Assembly (NCBI GenBank): GCA_963978545.1
Contig: OZ021733.1
Span: 32,345,424 to 32,409,423, forward strand
Direction: 5' to 3'
DNA from: Linyphia triangularis
Lineage: Eukaryota; Arthropoda; Arachnida; Araneae; Linyphiidae
Length of the DNA stretch: 64,000 nucleotides
This document shows, one piece after another, positions 27,801 through 35,514 of the stretch. Made by a program: the position numbers and the translations under genes. The notes under the pieces are model-generated. The model was not told the origin of the DNA and ran no database searches. It saw nothing but the letters and a program-made list of their open reading frames with translations. How positions within the stretch are numbered: the first letter of the stretch is position 1; each line of letters starts with the position of its first letter.

Positions 27801-30800
27801 AAATCCAAGAAGGGATGAGATCTCGTATTTTGGAACCTGAACTGTTGGAAGCATCTGGACCTGCTTCGAGTCCGAAACTGAATGCGAAGAAGACCCGTCT
27901 AGGACGTGAAATCAGTGTTCCCAGACGGTTAAACTTGTGAACTAACTCTGCAAAAATTTAGTTTTATTTCTAGTTTTTATTTCTGCATGCAAAACTCAAA
28001 AGGTGGGAGTGTTGCGTGAGCACTCGCGTGTGACGTCGTCGATATTTTCTATGTGAACTGGAAGAAGAAGAAAACTACTACTTCTGGACTTTTCGCAGAA
28101 GATTGACAAACTTTTAGAATTATCGGTTTAAAGTTTATGTTCTAATGTAGTTCTTATTAATAGTTAGCAAATGTTATAGTCATCTTGTAAAAGTTTCGTG
28201 AAGAAATTAAACGTTGAGAAATCGTTTTATCGACACCAAGAAGTTATTTCAATCACGGTTAAAGAATCTGAATTGTCTGTATTAGTTAGCGACAATGAGT
28301 AAAATCGTTATTATTCACTAATTGTAGTTTTTGATACATTTGACTACAGAATAGAACACTGCCCTTACAATATCCAGATGAATAACTTAAAAATGTTACT
28401 ATCAACTAACTTCAATTCTTAGTTTCATCACCAATAAATACCAAGCCAACAATTGAGTTCTGTGTAATTTTACCCCAAATACAGTAATCCCAATCAGGGT
28501 TGTAATACTGAAAAAAAATTTTACCGGCACACAAGCTTCCCGTTTATGGCGCTAACCCTAACTGTAGCTGGGGTTTTTTAACTATAAAATGCAAATTCAC
28601 AATATTTTACATAAACTACCCTCCGACCCCAATACGCATGACTACATAACTTCTATCAATGTTGATTCCAAGCCAAGATATGGCATCAACCTGATGTTTA
28701 TATGATTAGCGCTCTGGTCACGCAAATCAAAGGTGCAGGGTTGGAATCCTGGGTTAGGTATGGATATTTGTAGTGGTTCTTAAACCACATAGATCGGTGG
28801 GTTCAGTCAAATACTGAGCTTAAGGGCAGAAAAGGCCTGATAAGCCGTTATTGTCCATAAGCTCACTATCTGTTGTTCGTAACTCGTATAAGAGGAACCG
28901 ATAATTCAGTTTTCAAACCATCTTTTGAGTTTAAAATTAAAAAAGATGAGGGAAATATATGGATGGTTAAAATAGCATAAAAGACAATAAATAGAGACTA
29001 AAAAATTCAAAACTAGTGAGTACTTACAGAATATGATCCAAATGCAACTGTTTAAACGCTTCAACTTTCACAATTCGAATTTATTGCTCGAACTGCCTTA
29101 GAATTATCTCATTATTTCATGATGCAAAAGTTTTTTTGTGGGTTATTTTTTCCAATTTTAGCAGCCTTATACTTTTTTTATTTTCATGTTCTGATTTTAA
29201 TAGTTTCATTAGGCTGTATTTTCACGCTACAAGCAGGTAAAAAAAAAATTAGTTACAAAATGACTTTCAGTCATGTAAATTTTTTACAAAATCAGAAACT
29301 CCTACATTTTAATATTCAAGATAATCAAGCGCAGGAAAATAATTTTTCATTTCACCATAAATAATTTATTACTATGATGATCCTTCTAATCCAGACTTAG
29401 TCTGCACATTATTTATTACACATACTTTTCAACTACAAAAAAAGAAAACAATTGGAAATAAAATATGAATGAACAGAAAGGGAGAAAATGGGGCTTTTTT
29501 TATATTTTATTGGTATGTTTTTTTTTCTTTTCTACTTCATTGGAAATTTTGGACAAAAAAGCGAAATGTCAGTCTGTTTGAACAAGTACTTTTAAAGGAC
29601 TGTCAGAAATTTTAAAAAATCAAGGACCTTTAGGATAAATATCAGTAGTTTTCAAGTACTATTTAAGGGGACTTAGAGACATAAAATAAAAATAAGGAGT
29701 TTCTAAGGACTTTCAAGGAGCGTACAGACTCTGATAACACAAATATATTTATTTAAAAATTCTAACCCTGAACCTGCACATTATTTATTACACCTATTTT
29801 AATAAGAAAGCCAAAATTAAGATAAGAAAGCCAACATTTTCAACTAATGTAACGTTTTATTAAAAAAAACATCGAAAAATAAGAAAAAAATTTGGAATAC
29901 ATATATGTAGTATCTAGGATATCTTTGATGATTATTTTTTTCCAGATAAATGTTGTTTCTGGCAACGAGGGTCCATTCCTAGAGTATGTGTTAATATTGC
30001 AAAGCAAATTCAGCACCAATTAGTAGGCGATAAAGTTTCACATTTGGCAACCTTTTTCTTGCACATGTGCAATAGGGATTTTATGGCAACTTTAGTGGGA
30101 ATACAGGATAGGAGTGGGGGTTTGTGGCCATTTTTAAATTTGCTTTCGGCTAACGACGATCGGTGTATCCATATTTTTGCAAGTAACTAGAATATTGTCA
30201 TATTTGGGTTAAGTCTTAGTATACGTTACACGGTGGATTTTGCGACAATTGGGAGGGGGATAAAGTTTGCAATCTGTAGTTATAGATTTGGCAAGATTCG
30301 GTGGGTTATTGCTTTTTAGCCATTTTACATTTGCATTTTAGAATTCATGGTGTGATTTTGCAGTTGAGCTGGATATTTGTGAATTCTTGGAGTGATGTTA
30401 CGGTTGAGCTTGAGATTTGCAAATTTGTGAGCCCGAATTCGTGACCTTAAAGATGTGTGGCAGTCTCGTGTACAAAAGACCGATACAACTCCTAGACACT
30501 AGTAATTACTTTTGCCTAGTGGTTAGAACGTCGCTCTTCAGATCTATATCTGGGAGTCCCGAGTTCGACTCCACGTTAGTGCACATCACTACAGTGGTGT
30601 ACCCGGACAACTGAATCATGCTGCCATCTATAGACACCTTCTGAAAAATAAAGCATGAGTACCTCACAATCATCACGGCATCTTTGGCGATTCAATGCCA
30701 AACAGCAAGCATCTTTGACGACTCGCTGCTCAATTGTTCGTCCTTTCGCGACTCACTGGGAAGGGGCTACGTGTTGATCTCGTGTACAAAAGACAGATAC

Positions 30801-32280
30801 AAAACATAGGCACTAGTAATCACTTTTGCCTAGTGGTTAGAACGTCATTCTTTAGATCTTGAGTCTTGAGTTTGACTCCCCATCAGCGCACATTGCTACA
30901 GATGGCTGAATATTTAAATCCAAATTTTTTTGGGGGATTTTAGAATTCAAGGGAAAACACGCAGTAGTGGGTGGGCTGGTTCGGACATGCAGTTTGGAGA
31001 ACGAAAATACATTTCGGATGGATACAGCTGGTCGTGCCGTTAGAGGGGGCCATCAAAACAAGGTCACGCTTCAGAAGGGTACATGCATGGTTTGATGGCT
31101 CAAACATCGATTTAAAGACAATTATGCAACTGACTGTGGAATGAGTGTATGGTGCAAGGCTAATTATATGGTTGAAAACCTCTGTGTTGCCAAGCAGACG
31201 GTGACAGACTGGATGATGTTTGCCCGAGAGGTGTGTACCCAGTGGTTGATCCTCAATTCTTCACCTCTTGGCGGCAAGGCTTGCATCAGTGTCCACCTTT
31301 TTTCAATAAGTATTTTTGTTACTATTATATAATTTATTTTATTGTTTACATGCATACTCGTTATGTTCTCAGTCATTGTTTAATTTTAATGATCATATTT
31401 TGAATATCACTCAAGCAAGGGTGTCTGGCTTGATGGATTATGTTTTAACAGCAGCATTTTGAATCTCATGTTGATGGTGCAATATACTTTGGTCATATTA
31501 AAATCCCTTCACAAACATGCACCTTTTTTCATCCGTAACTTCTTAATTAACAATTAATAAATTTTGTAATTAACAAGTACCTTTTGTAATTAATGTCAGT
31601 CATTGTTTAGTATCAACGGCTATCTTCCATTATTACCAACTTGTGGATTTTGAATCACCCGCCAGCTTGTTTAGTTTGAATTAGTGTATTTTTGTTGATT
31701 TCAAATCGGCCACCATGTTTAATTGGGAACATTTTGGTCTTGTTGCCAATTCTTCAGAAACACGCCAACCTATACACATAGACTAAGAATTTGCTGCAAC
31801 GAGTTTTATTCTATGTTCTATTTCAGTTTTATTTATTTTATTATTATTTATATTTTACTTTCATTATCATTTTATTATTACCTATATTTTAAATTGATCT
31901 AATTACTTAAATTTTAGAAATAAAAAATTTTTTGGCAATTAAATTTCAATTTTCTGTTCACCGAATGAAAAAAATCGAAAAATATCTTACACTACGACGG
32001 TTCCAAACTTTGGCCAAAGCCGGATCTGGATTTTGGCGGGATACTTATGCTCAACCAAAAAAATTGATTAAAAAAACTTACACAAATATTTAAAAAAGGG
32101 CACGAAATCAAATGCAAATCTTTCGTGACGATATATTCTTGTGATCATTAGTATATCTGCTAAAACACAAGTTAATTAGAAAAAAAAAAGAGAAACATCA
32201 AACACTCACCTGCTACTTTCAAAAAGATTTTCCAATTTTAATAGATCAGGACCCCCCTGCTTGTCTCGTCGACCACACAT
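6717..32280 (-). CDS. AUP1: AUP1-like protein, five 5' coding exons (gene span)
   Basis: AUP1 (ancient ubiquitous protein 1) sits on ER and lipid droplets and recruits the E2 enzyme UBE2G2 in ER-associated degradation. Five minus-strand exons with GT/AG borders and agreeing phases give 196 codons. They encode a short N-terminus with LENLFESSR, a hydrophobic hairpin segment, an acyltransferase-like NHISLLD motif and a HFPEGASTNGKIGLLKF block, in the AUP1 order. The CUE and UBE2G2-binding regions expected downstream are not found in 1-6716; they may lie beyond the window past the BEL insertion, or be lost. Identification rests on remembered similarity to vertebrate AUP1; a related LPCAT/PlsC-family protein is the alternative. 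Introns of 3.6-10.5 kb are loaded with transposons. Confidence 0.82.
6827..8835. other. AUP1 intron 4, left part
   Basis: AT-rich intron sequence with many homopolymer runs. No transposon ends, RNA gene or coding signal was recognised. Confidence 0.5.
8844..11336 (-). mobile_element. hAT transposon, decayed, with 8-bp target duplication
   Basis: The ends are inverted repeats: left CAGCGATTCTCAACCTGTGG, right (reverse complement) CAGCGTTTCTCAACCTTTCA. The direct repeat AGTTATAA flanks both sides (8836-8843 and 11337-11344). Eight-base duplications and CA ends are the hAT hallmark. The 2,493-bp element carries one broken transposase on the minus strand and lies in AUP1 intron 4. Confidence 0.92.
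9091..10887 (-). pseudogene. hAT transposase (ZBED5/SCAND3-like), broken
   Basis: The start MDKFLSGSKRALDD (ATG at 10887) is typical of ZBED5/FAM200-type hAT transposases. A later stretch, 10500-10240, reads SIPLSNDTVARRIGDIAEDV and FLIQLDEATDS, covering the first catalytic region. The C-terminal dimerisation region near 9250-9120 reads LCETGFSAVASLKTKYSWLN and ends QAQVSH before TAA at 9091. Between these blocks the frame changes several times and stops intervene, so no transposase can be made. No N-terminal BED finger is visible before MDKFL. Confidence 0.85.
11360..12270 (+). pseudogene. Tc1/mariner (Tc3-like) transposase remnant
   Basis: Scattered conserved blocks lie in order on the plus strand across shifting frames: GRPRSLTTRQK (11500-11530, the GRPR hook), a KNS-FD-PDS-GYN-HDLH-like stretch (11800-11860) and YQQDKASIHVAKST (12040-12085), which matches the QQDNA.IH block containing the second catalytic Asp. 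Several stops and frameshifts are present. It starts just outside the hAT right end. No convincing terminal repeats were found, so borders are approximate. Confidence 0.6.
12271..13273. other. AUP1 intron 4, right part
   Basis: AT-rich intron sequence without recognised genes or transposon ends. Confidence 0.5.
13274..13394 (-). CDS. AUP1: AUP1-like exon 4
   Basis: Acceptor TTTTCTTTCAG and donor GTAACT bound 121 bp. It encodes ITADFQVSSINSLSFWKDVD followed by VRYFRDLTDDEIWSLRTSIE and leaves one base for exon 5. It fills the segment between motif I and the FPEG block, as expected for AUP1. The donor is a weak match to consensus. Confidence 0.8.
13814..15245. mobile_element. Non-autonomous DNA element, copy 1 (6-bp target duplication)
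   Basis: The ends are CAGGGGTC and GACCCCTG, flanked by the direct repeat CTTACT (13808-13813 and 15246-15251). Both termini are packed with TATAGGAC/TATAGGAT motifs. The element has no long reading frame. Its partner at 18493-19735 has the same ends, order and interior, so both are copies of one family. The superfamily is not clear; a 6-bp duplication is unusual for common TIR families. Confidence 0.82.
14312..14490. mobile_element. 179-bp MITE nested in copy 1
   Basis: The left end GGGTTAAGATTTACTGTACG is mirrored at the right with about 40 bp of near-perfect inverted repeat that runs into CCTTGGCGACTTTTT. The matching point in copy 2 (near 18818) lacks the sequence, so copy 2 serves as the empty site. 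No clear target duplication could be defined. Confidence 0.75.
15252..16967. other. AUP1 intron 3, remainder
   Basis: AT-rich intron sequence. A self-complementary ATTTTAAATATATT cluster sits near 16545-16600. Nothing else was recognised. Confidence 0.5.
16968..17115 (-). CDS. AUP1: AUP1-like exon 3 (NHxxxxD motif)
   Basis: Acceptor TTTTTTCTAG and donor GTAAGT bound 148 bp. It encodes TIFKGLCKVFGLVVEMD and then KILVANHISLLDRLAVNAM, which holds the NHxxxxD motif I of the glycerolipid acyltransferase fold. It ends in phase 0, matching exon 4. Confidence 0.85.
17116..18486. other. AUP1 intron 2, left part
   Basis: AT-rich intron sequence with a T-run near 17658-17680. No gene or transposon ends were recognised. 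Confidence 0.5.
18493..19735. mobile_element. Non-autonomous DNA element, copy 2 (6-bp target duplication)
   Basis: The ends are CAGGGGTC and GACTCCTG, flanked by AATATT on both sides (18487-18492 and 19736-19741). It matches the 13814-15245 element along its length, including the terminal TATAGGAC motifs and an interior GTGACGTCACAAGA stretch, but lacks the nested MITE. It has no coding capacity and lies in AUP1 intron 2. Confidence 0.82.
19742..21531. other. AUP1 intron 2, right part
   Basis: AT-rich intron sequence without recognised genes, RNA genes or transposon ends. Confidence 0.5.
21532..21669 (-). CDS. AUP1: AUP1-like exon 2 (membrane hairpin)
   Basis: Acceptor TTGTACTTTCAG and donor GTAATT bound 138 bp. 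The translation begins VQVWPKYYKALFHFP and contains a long hydrophobic stretch (ISMLLLLVRLTMGFVGFLLL) that fits the AUP1 monotopic membrane hairpin, followed by basic residues. Phase 2 enters from exon 1 and phase 2 leaves to exon 3. Confidence 0.82.
21670..23464. other. AUP1 intron 1, part between exon 2 and the SINE fragment
   Basis: AT-rich. A short AATAAGGAGTTTCTAAG segment (about 21893-21912) recurs near 29690-29710, which suggests a shared old repeat. No gene was recognised. Confidence 0.45.
23465..23650 (+). repeat. tRNA-derived SINE fragment
   Basis: A degenerate B box (GGGATCGAATCTTAGG) is followed by GGTTAGGCATGGATATTCC. The same combination occurs at 28740-28775, which identifies both as members of one SINE family. 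The A-box part (GGCTTGGCACCCC) is weak and the ends are unclear. Confidence 0.5.
23977..24261 (+). repeat. 5' LTR of the deleted BEL/Pao element
   Basis: 285 bp, TG...CA ends, 5-bp ATGAG repeat on its left. It contains a TGACGTCA octamer near 23999. The right copy differs here (TGACGTCG), so the octamer is lost in one LTR. Confidence 0.93.
24450..26528 (+). pseudogene. gag-pro: BEL/Pao Gag-protease, interrupted by in-frame stops
   Basis: One continuous frame carries a BEL Gag (ELKKFGGEIKEWLPFWGQF and KAIDYLKSRFGRDDILVEY, the DUF1759-type region), a zinc-knuckle region (CAFCDKENHETKNC, then FKCLGMGHVSKLC) and a protease with ALVDTGSQKSQIT near 25780-25820. Stops interrupt it at 24753 (TGA), about 24861 (TAA), about 25007 (TGA) and 25284 (TAA), yet the frame never shifts. 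A further stop at 26526 lies between protease and RT in the same frame. The start codon is not certain because no good ATG precedes the Gag sequence. Confidence 0.85.
26529..27160 (+). pseudogene. BEL/Pao reverse transcriptase, N-terminal remnant
   Basis: The frame used by Gag-protease continues with KESSTTTKVRLVFDASAHLK, TSDIEKAFHQIAIREKDRDY and a YVDN-type catalytic box whose first codon is now TAA (about 27021-27023). It then reads GKFNLRGWQSNA and ends at a deletion junction near 27160. A TAG at 26718-26720 is a further stop. The RT palm is therefore incomplete and the thumb, RNase H and integrase core are missing. Confidence 0.82.
27161..27940 (+). pseudogene. BEL/Pao integrase C-terminal remnant
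   Basis: The frame shifts at the junction to the end of integrase: FIPPSAPWWGGWWERLIALV includes the catalytic Glu region, and LEPLTPSMFLREPRRIGIHL and LNWPLGKILEIFPGKDGTVH are the conserved C-terminal blocks. A TAA at 27554-27556 interrupts the frame. The remainder ends at 27940, 69 bp before the 3' LTR, with the purine tract AAAAGGTGGGAG between. Confidence 0.85.
28010..28294 (+). repeat. 3' LTR of the deleted BEL/Pao element
   Basis: 285 bp, same ends as the 5' LTR, preceded by a purine-rich tract and followed by the ATGAG duplication. Confidence 0.93.
28300..28689. other. AUP1 intron 1, between BEL and SINE
   Basis: No gene or transposon end recognised. Confidence 0.45.
28690..28860 (+). 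repeat. tRNA-derived SINE
   Basis: A tRNA-like head (GATTAGCGCTCTGGTC, then B box GGTTGGAATCC) is followed by GGGTTAGGTATGGATATT, shared with the copy at 23.5 kb. The head does not fold into a full tRNA by eye. Ends are approximate. Confidence 0.55.
28861..30460. other. AUP1 intron 1, middle part
   Basis: AT-rich. The stretch 29560-29720 (AAGGAGTTTCTAAGGACTTTC and similar) resembles 21870-21920 and is likely an old dispersed repeat. No coding signal was seen. Confidence 0.4.
30466..30605 (+). repeat. tRNA-derived SINE, copy A
   Basis: An A-box-like TAGTGGTTAGAACGTC and B-box GAGTTCGACTCC lie about 45 bp apart, as in a tRNA head. The leader CTCGTGTACAAAAGAC and the rest recur about 310 bp downstream as copy B. 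It does not fold as a clean tRNA by eye, so I do not call it a tRNA gene. Confidence 0.6.
30776..30905 (+). repeat. tRNA-derived SINE, copy B
   Basis: Same leader, A box (TAGTGGTTAGAACGTC) and a decayed B box (GAGTTTGACTCC) as copy A, in the same orientation. The two copies could be two insertions or one segmental duplication. Confidence 0.6.
30906..32209. other. AUP1 intron 1, 5' part
   Basis: AT-rich intron DNA next to exon 1. No gene recognised; the short ORFs at 31141-31376 have no recognisable motif. Confidence 0.45.
32210..32280 (-). CDS. AUP1: AUP1-like exon 1 (start codon)
   Basis: ATG at 32280-32278 opens 23 codons beginning MCGRRDKQGG and ending LENLFESS, then two bases (AG) before the donor GTGAGT. 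The LFESSR sequence, completed by exon 2, corresponds to the N-terminal LFDS.R region of AUP1 proteins. This is the first ATG after an upstream non-coding stretch, and it is the only one in phase with exon 2. Confidence 0.8.
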
Positions 32281-32994
32281 TGTGAAAAAAAAAATTTAAT
32301 GTAACATTCCGATATTAAAATTAACGTATTAATAAGAATATGAAGTCAGATTCTCGATACTGTTAACTATTATAGATTATAATAAAGAAATATAGCAACT
32401 AAGTTAAGTACTACGTTCGTTTTTTTTCGGGTTCGTTACGTAGCTACCTGTGGTTACGGTTGTAAATATTTACAGCGAACAGATGTTCTGATTGGAGCTT
32501 AGGTAGAATGTCATTAAGTTTGTTTTGTTGTCTACTAACAATTTTGGCTAATCACATTACAAGTTTGAAAATAGACACAAATTTCGACTAATCATAAACT
32601 CACATTTAATTTTTCCTATCATTCATGAGAGACTTTAGAGTGACGTTATTTCTGAAAAATAATTCATGAGCATTAAGCATATGACGTCACAATAAATTCC
32701 TGTTGACTTTCCTGTAGACAACAAACAATCCTGGAAATATGCTCCGATTCATCAGAAAAGTTTAGCGATCGAGAAACTTAGTGATGCATCTGAACTCAGG
32801 TCTTCAAAAATTCCTTTAATTTTTAATGCAAATTAAGGTACCTACAGGGGGGTTTCGTGACATTAATTAAAATTTTAGAGGGGGGGGGGGTGATAAGAAA
32901 ATGGAAATTTTTTGGATTTATCGTAAAAAAATAAGATAAAATGAAACAAAAAAATAATATTTTGTAAATGAGAGGGGAATTATTACCTTTATAA
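32281..32994. promoter_or_regulatory. Upstream region of the AUP1-like gene
   Basis: This lies directly upstream of the AUP1-like start codon on the minus strand, so its 5' UTR and promoter should be here. No TATA box with suitable spacing was recognised. An octamer CATATGACGTCAC (about 32679) resembles a CRE. A G-run of 11 lies at 32880-32890. Confidence 0.35.
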
Positions 32995-33335
32995 GTATGT
33001 GACACTATCTTTAAAACCTGGGGGAGGGGAGAGAGAGGATCCTATCATTATTATGTTAATAATATCTTTAAAAATCGCAGGGTGGGGAGATTCAATTTGG
33101 TATGTATAATGGTTTCGTTAAAGTTATATTTTGTAGGGGGGCTGGGGGCTACCATTTTATTATGCAATAGCAGCATTAAGGTCTGGAGTGAGATTACTTT
33201 TACTGTATAACACTGTCTTCGAAACCTGGGAGGGTGGGTCTGTAATTAGTATGTAACAGTATCTATAGTGTGGTCAGTAGGTGGGAGGTCCTGCATTTTA
33301 TCATATGTAGCAATGTGTTTAAGGTCTGATCTTTC
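32995..33335. repeat. Degenerate G-rich minisatellite, unit about 60-70 bp
   Basis: A pattern of TATGTaACA(c/g)TaTCT..AAxxCTGGGxGGGxGGG recurs about seven times with much divergence: for example TATGTGACACTATCTTTAAA, TGTATAACACTGTCTTCGAA and TATGTAACAGTATCTATAGT, each followed by a G-rich block. The G strand is constant. Unit borders were judged by eye. Confidence 0.5.
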
Positions 33336-34470
33336 TAATCGTGGTACCCTCTAAACTATCAGAATCTATTATTGTATTCGAAAGTATGTGATGGGATGGG
33401 GAGAAGGGGGGGGGGGGGTAGATGCGAAAAAGTTAATCGGTTGATACCTCTCTAGGTATCACAATTTAGTAAGAGGGACATCAGCCTTTTTGGTGCTTTA
33501 CTTTTTTCTCTCAAAATCTACCCCTCCACTCTTCTAAAGTAAACAAAAACATAAATATTACAGAATTTGTAAAGTATCAAATCGAGACTGTGTGTCCCTT
33601 GGAAGGGGAGAAAAATCCGATAATTATTTTTTTAGTCTAAAATATTAGGTTCTTATAATTACATGATTCCATGAAAGTCGGAAAGGGAGAGAGGGGGGAG
33701 GGGTGAATATGAAATTTTAAATCACTGCCAACTGCTTTTAAATCTTGATGCGATTAAAATTCTTGCCGTTATCAGGGGTGTAACGGAGGAGGATAGGCGT
33801 TCGCCTTCTTTACTGGAAACTTCACTCAGCCGTATCTGTCAACAACCAAATATATATGTAACACATAAATCAGACCACATTCCTCCTCCTCTCTAACATA
33901 TATAGTTGAAATAAACTAGGGTGGCTTCTTCTTTTTTATTATACACATTCTTCATTAGAATTAAAATGATACGAGTTTGTGGCTATGAGAAACGTGAACC
34001 AAAACGCTCATAAATAACATTTTTGAAAAACAAAAATTGTATGCTGGCACTTTTAATTCTTTCTCTTTTGCTTGTAATTTTTTAACACCATTTGAAAGGA
34101 TCTAAGTGTAAACATCTCGCCTTACTTAGAAATGAAAGAGTATATATATTTCTTTTTTTGAACAAACTAGAAAAGGCAAACTAACAATCTATTCCGATAA
34201 AAAAAAAATTGCTGGTGCTGGGACTATCAAGATGTTAGGGTAAGAACGTTGATTTTTGCAATGGCTCGTTTAAGTTACTTGAAGATCACCAAATTTTACA
34301 TTTATATATAGGCTTGTCAGTTGCCAGATATTGAAAAGCCAAACTAAAACGTGAGTTATTTGAACTTGACAAAATCTATTCAGAGCAGGGCATTGCTTAC
34401 TCGATCTGTAAAAATAACAAGCAAAAGGGTGCCCGATGAAGACGTATAATGGAAGTAAAAGCATGCATTG
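33336..34470. other. Flank left of the Polinton
   Basis: Contains a G-run at about 33408-33418 and AT-rich sequence. No gene was recognised. Confidence 0.45.
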
Positions 34471-34476
34471 CCCCCC

Positions 34477-35215
34477 AGTAGTTAGAAAATAGGGCTCCTG
34501 AGCCATGGAGCAACCGAGCGACGGTATGGTATGGGGGCGTGGTTATGACGTCACCGGAAGGGGCGTGACCGGAGGTGCCGGCACAGGAAGTGACATCACC
34601 GGATATGACGTCATCAGAAGTCATGTGACCGGAAGTGGAGTTGAGTTGTTTCCCTCCTGCTGTTGTTTTAGTTTCGGTTTCGTTATAAGCTGTTTGTGTA
34701 TGACGTCACAGTGGGAATGACGTCATAATCTGTTTTATATCAAAGTTTTGAGTGGTGGCAACACTTTTTAGTTTCGGTTTATCTAGCAGACGGAGTTGAG
34801 TTGTTCTAGGACTGCTTCTTAGTGAATAAGTTAGAGTGATAGGTTTTTATTGCATGACGTCACAGTGGGTATGACGTCATAATTTGTTTTATATCAAAGT
34901 TTTGAGCGGTGGCAACACTTTTTAGTTTTTGTTTCCAGTTAAATGGGGTTGAGTTGTTCTAGGGCTGCTTCTAAGTGAATAAGTTAGAGTTATAGATATT
35001 TTTACTAGTGGCGTCACAGTGAGTATGACGTCATAACTTGCTTAACGTTAAAAGTTTTGAGCGGTGGCAACACTTTTTAGTTTCGATTTACCGTTTAGGT
35101 GGAGTTGAGTTGTTTTAGGGCTGCTTCTAAACGAATAACTTAGAGTTATAGATATTTTTACTAGTGACGTCATAGTGAGTATGACGTCATTCTATGTTAA
35201 GATTTAGCATTTAAG
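34477..35215 (+). repeat. Polinton left TIR with tandem CRE-rich units
   Basis: About 739 bp. The outer 150 bp is unique sequence; the rest is a tandem array of ~155-bp units marked by GTGGCAACACTTTTTAGTTT near 34755, 34909 and 35064. Each unit carries a pair TGACGTCAcagtgnnnaTGACGTCAT. Nine exact TGACGTCA octamers occur in this TIR. The left array has three marked units and the right four. Confidence 0.92.
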
Positions 35216-35514
35216 GTATGCCAACATCATGTGAGAGATCTAGATACGAGCAGGTGTTAATCGGATGAGTCCTTCTGTCTGAACAGGTTTGAACAGCTTG
35301 GGACAGGATATTGCACGGTGATAAAGGTGGATAGGTGTTAACCAATCAGATTTCACGCTAGAGGGCGTTGTTTCGACTTCCAGCCAATCAGAAGGGATGA
35401 GCTGCGTCACTCACGGACTTGCATTCAGCGAAGACACCATTTCTCTCCTGATTTTGTCAAGTGAGGGTGCGTTTGCTGTTTCTTCGAAGTTGTGCTTGTT
35501 AGTTTGAAGTGAAA
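35216..35514 (+). promoter_or_regulatory. Promoter region of the AlkB-like gene
   Basis: Contains two CCAAT boxes (AACCAATCAGA at 35340 and AGCCAATCAGA at 35381) about 41 bp apart and the 12-mer CGCTAGAGGGCG at 35356-35367, whose exact inverted copy lies upstream of the polymerase gene at 43514-43525. No TATA box was recognised. The leader to the ATG is GC-richer than the host flank. Confidence 0.55.

Larger units (their letters stand above)
23977..28294 (+). mobile_element. BEL/Pao retrotransposon, internally deleted, both LTRs
   Basis: Two 285-bp LTRs (23977-24261 and 28010-28294) start TGTTGCGTGAGCAC and end AGCGACA, flanked by the 5-bp duplication ATGAG (23972-23976 and 28295-28299). Roughly fifteen substitutions separate the LTRs by eye, about 5 percent. 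The interior encodes Gag, protease and the N-terminal part of RT, then jumps to the end of integrase, so RNase H and most of integrase are gone. The copy sits in AUP1 intron 1, antisense to the gene. It belongs to a different BEL lineage from the element at the left edge. Confidence 0.95.

Noticed and set aside
30500..30575. Possible tRNA gene (A and B boxes)
   Set aside because: The arms do not pair as a cloverleaf by eye and a second copy 310 bp away carries changes in the B box; a SINE head explains it better.
34471..34476. CCCCCC as proof of a 6-bp target duplication
   Set aside because: Homopolymer flanks make the border ambiguous; kept only as consistent with a Polinton, not as proof.
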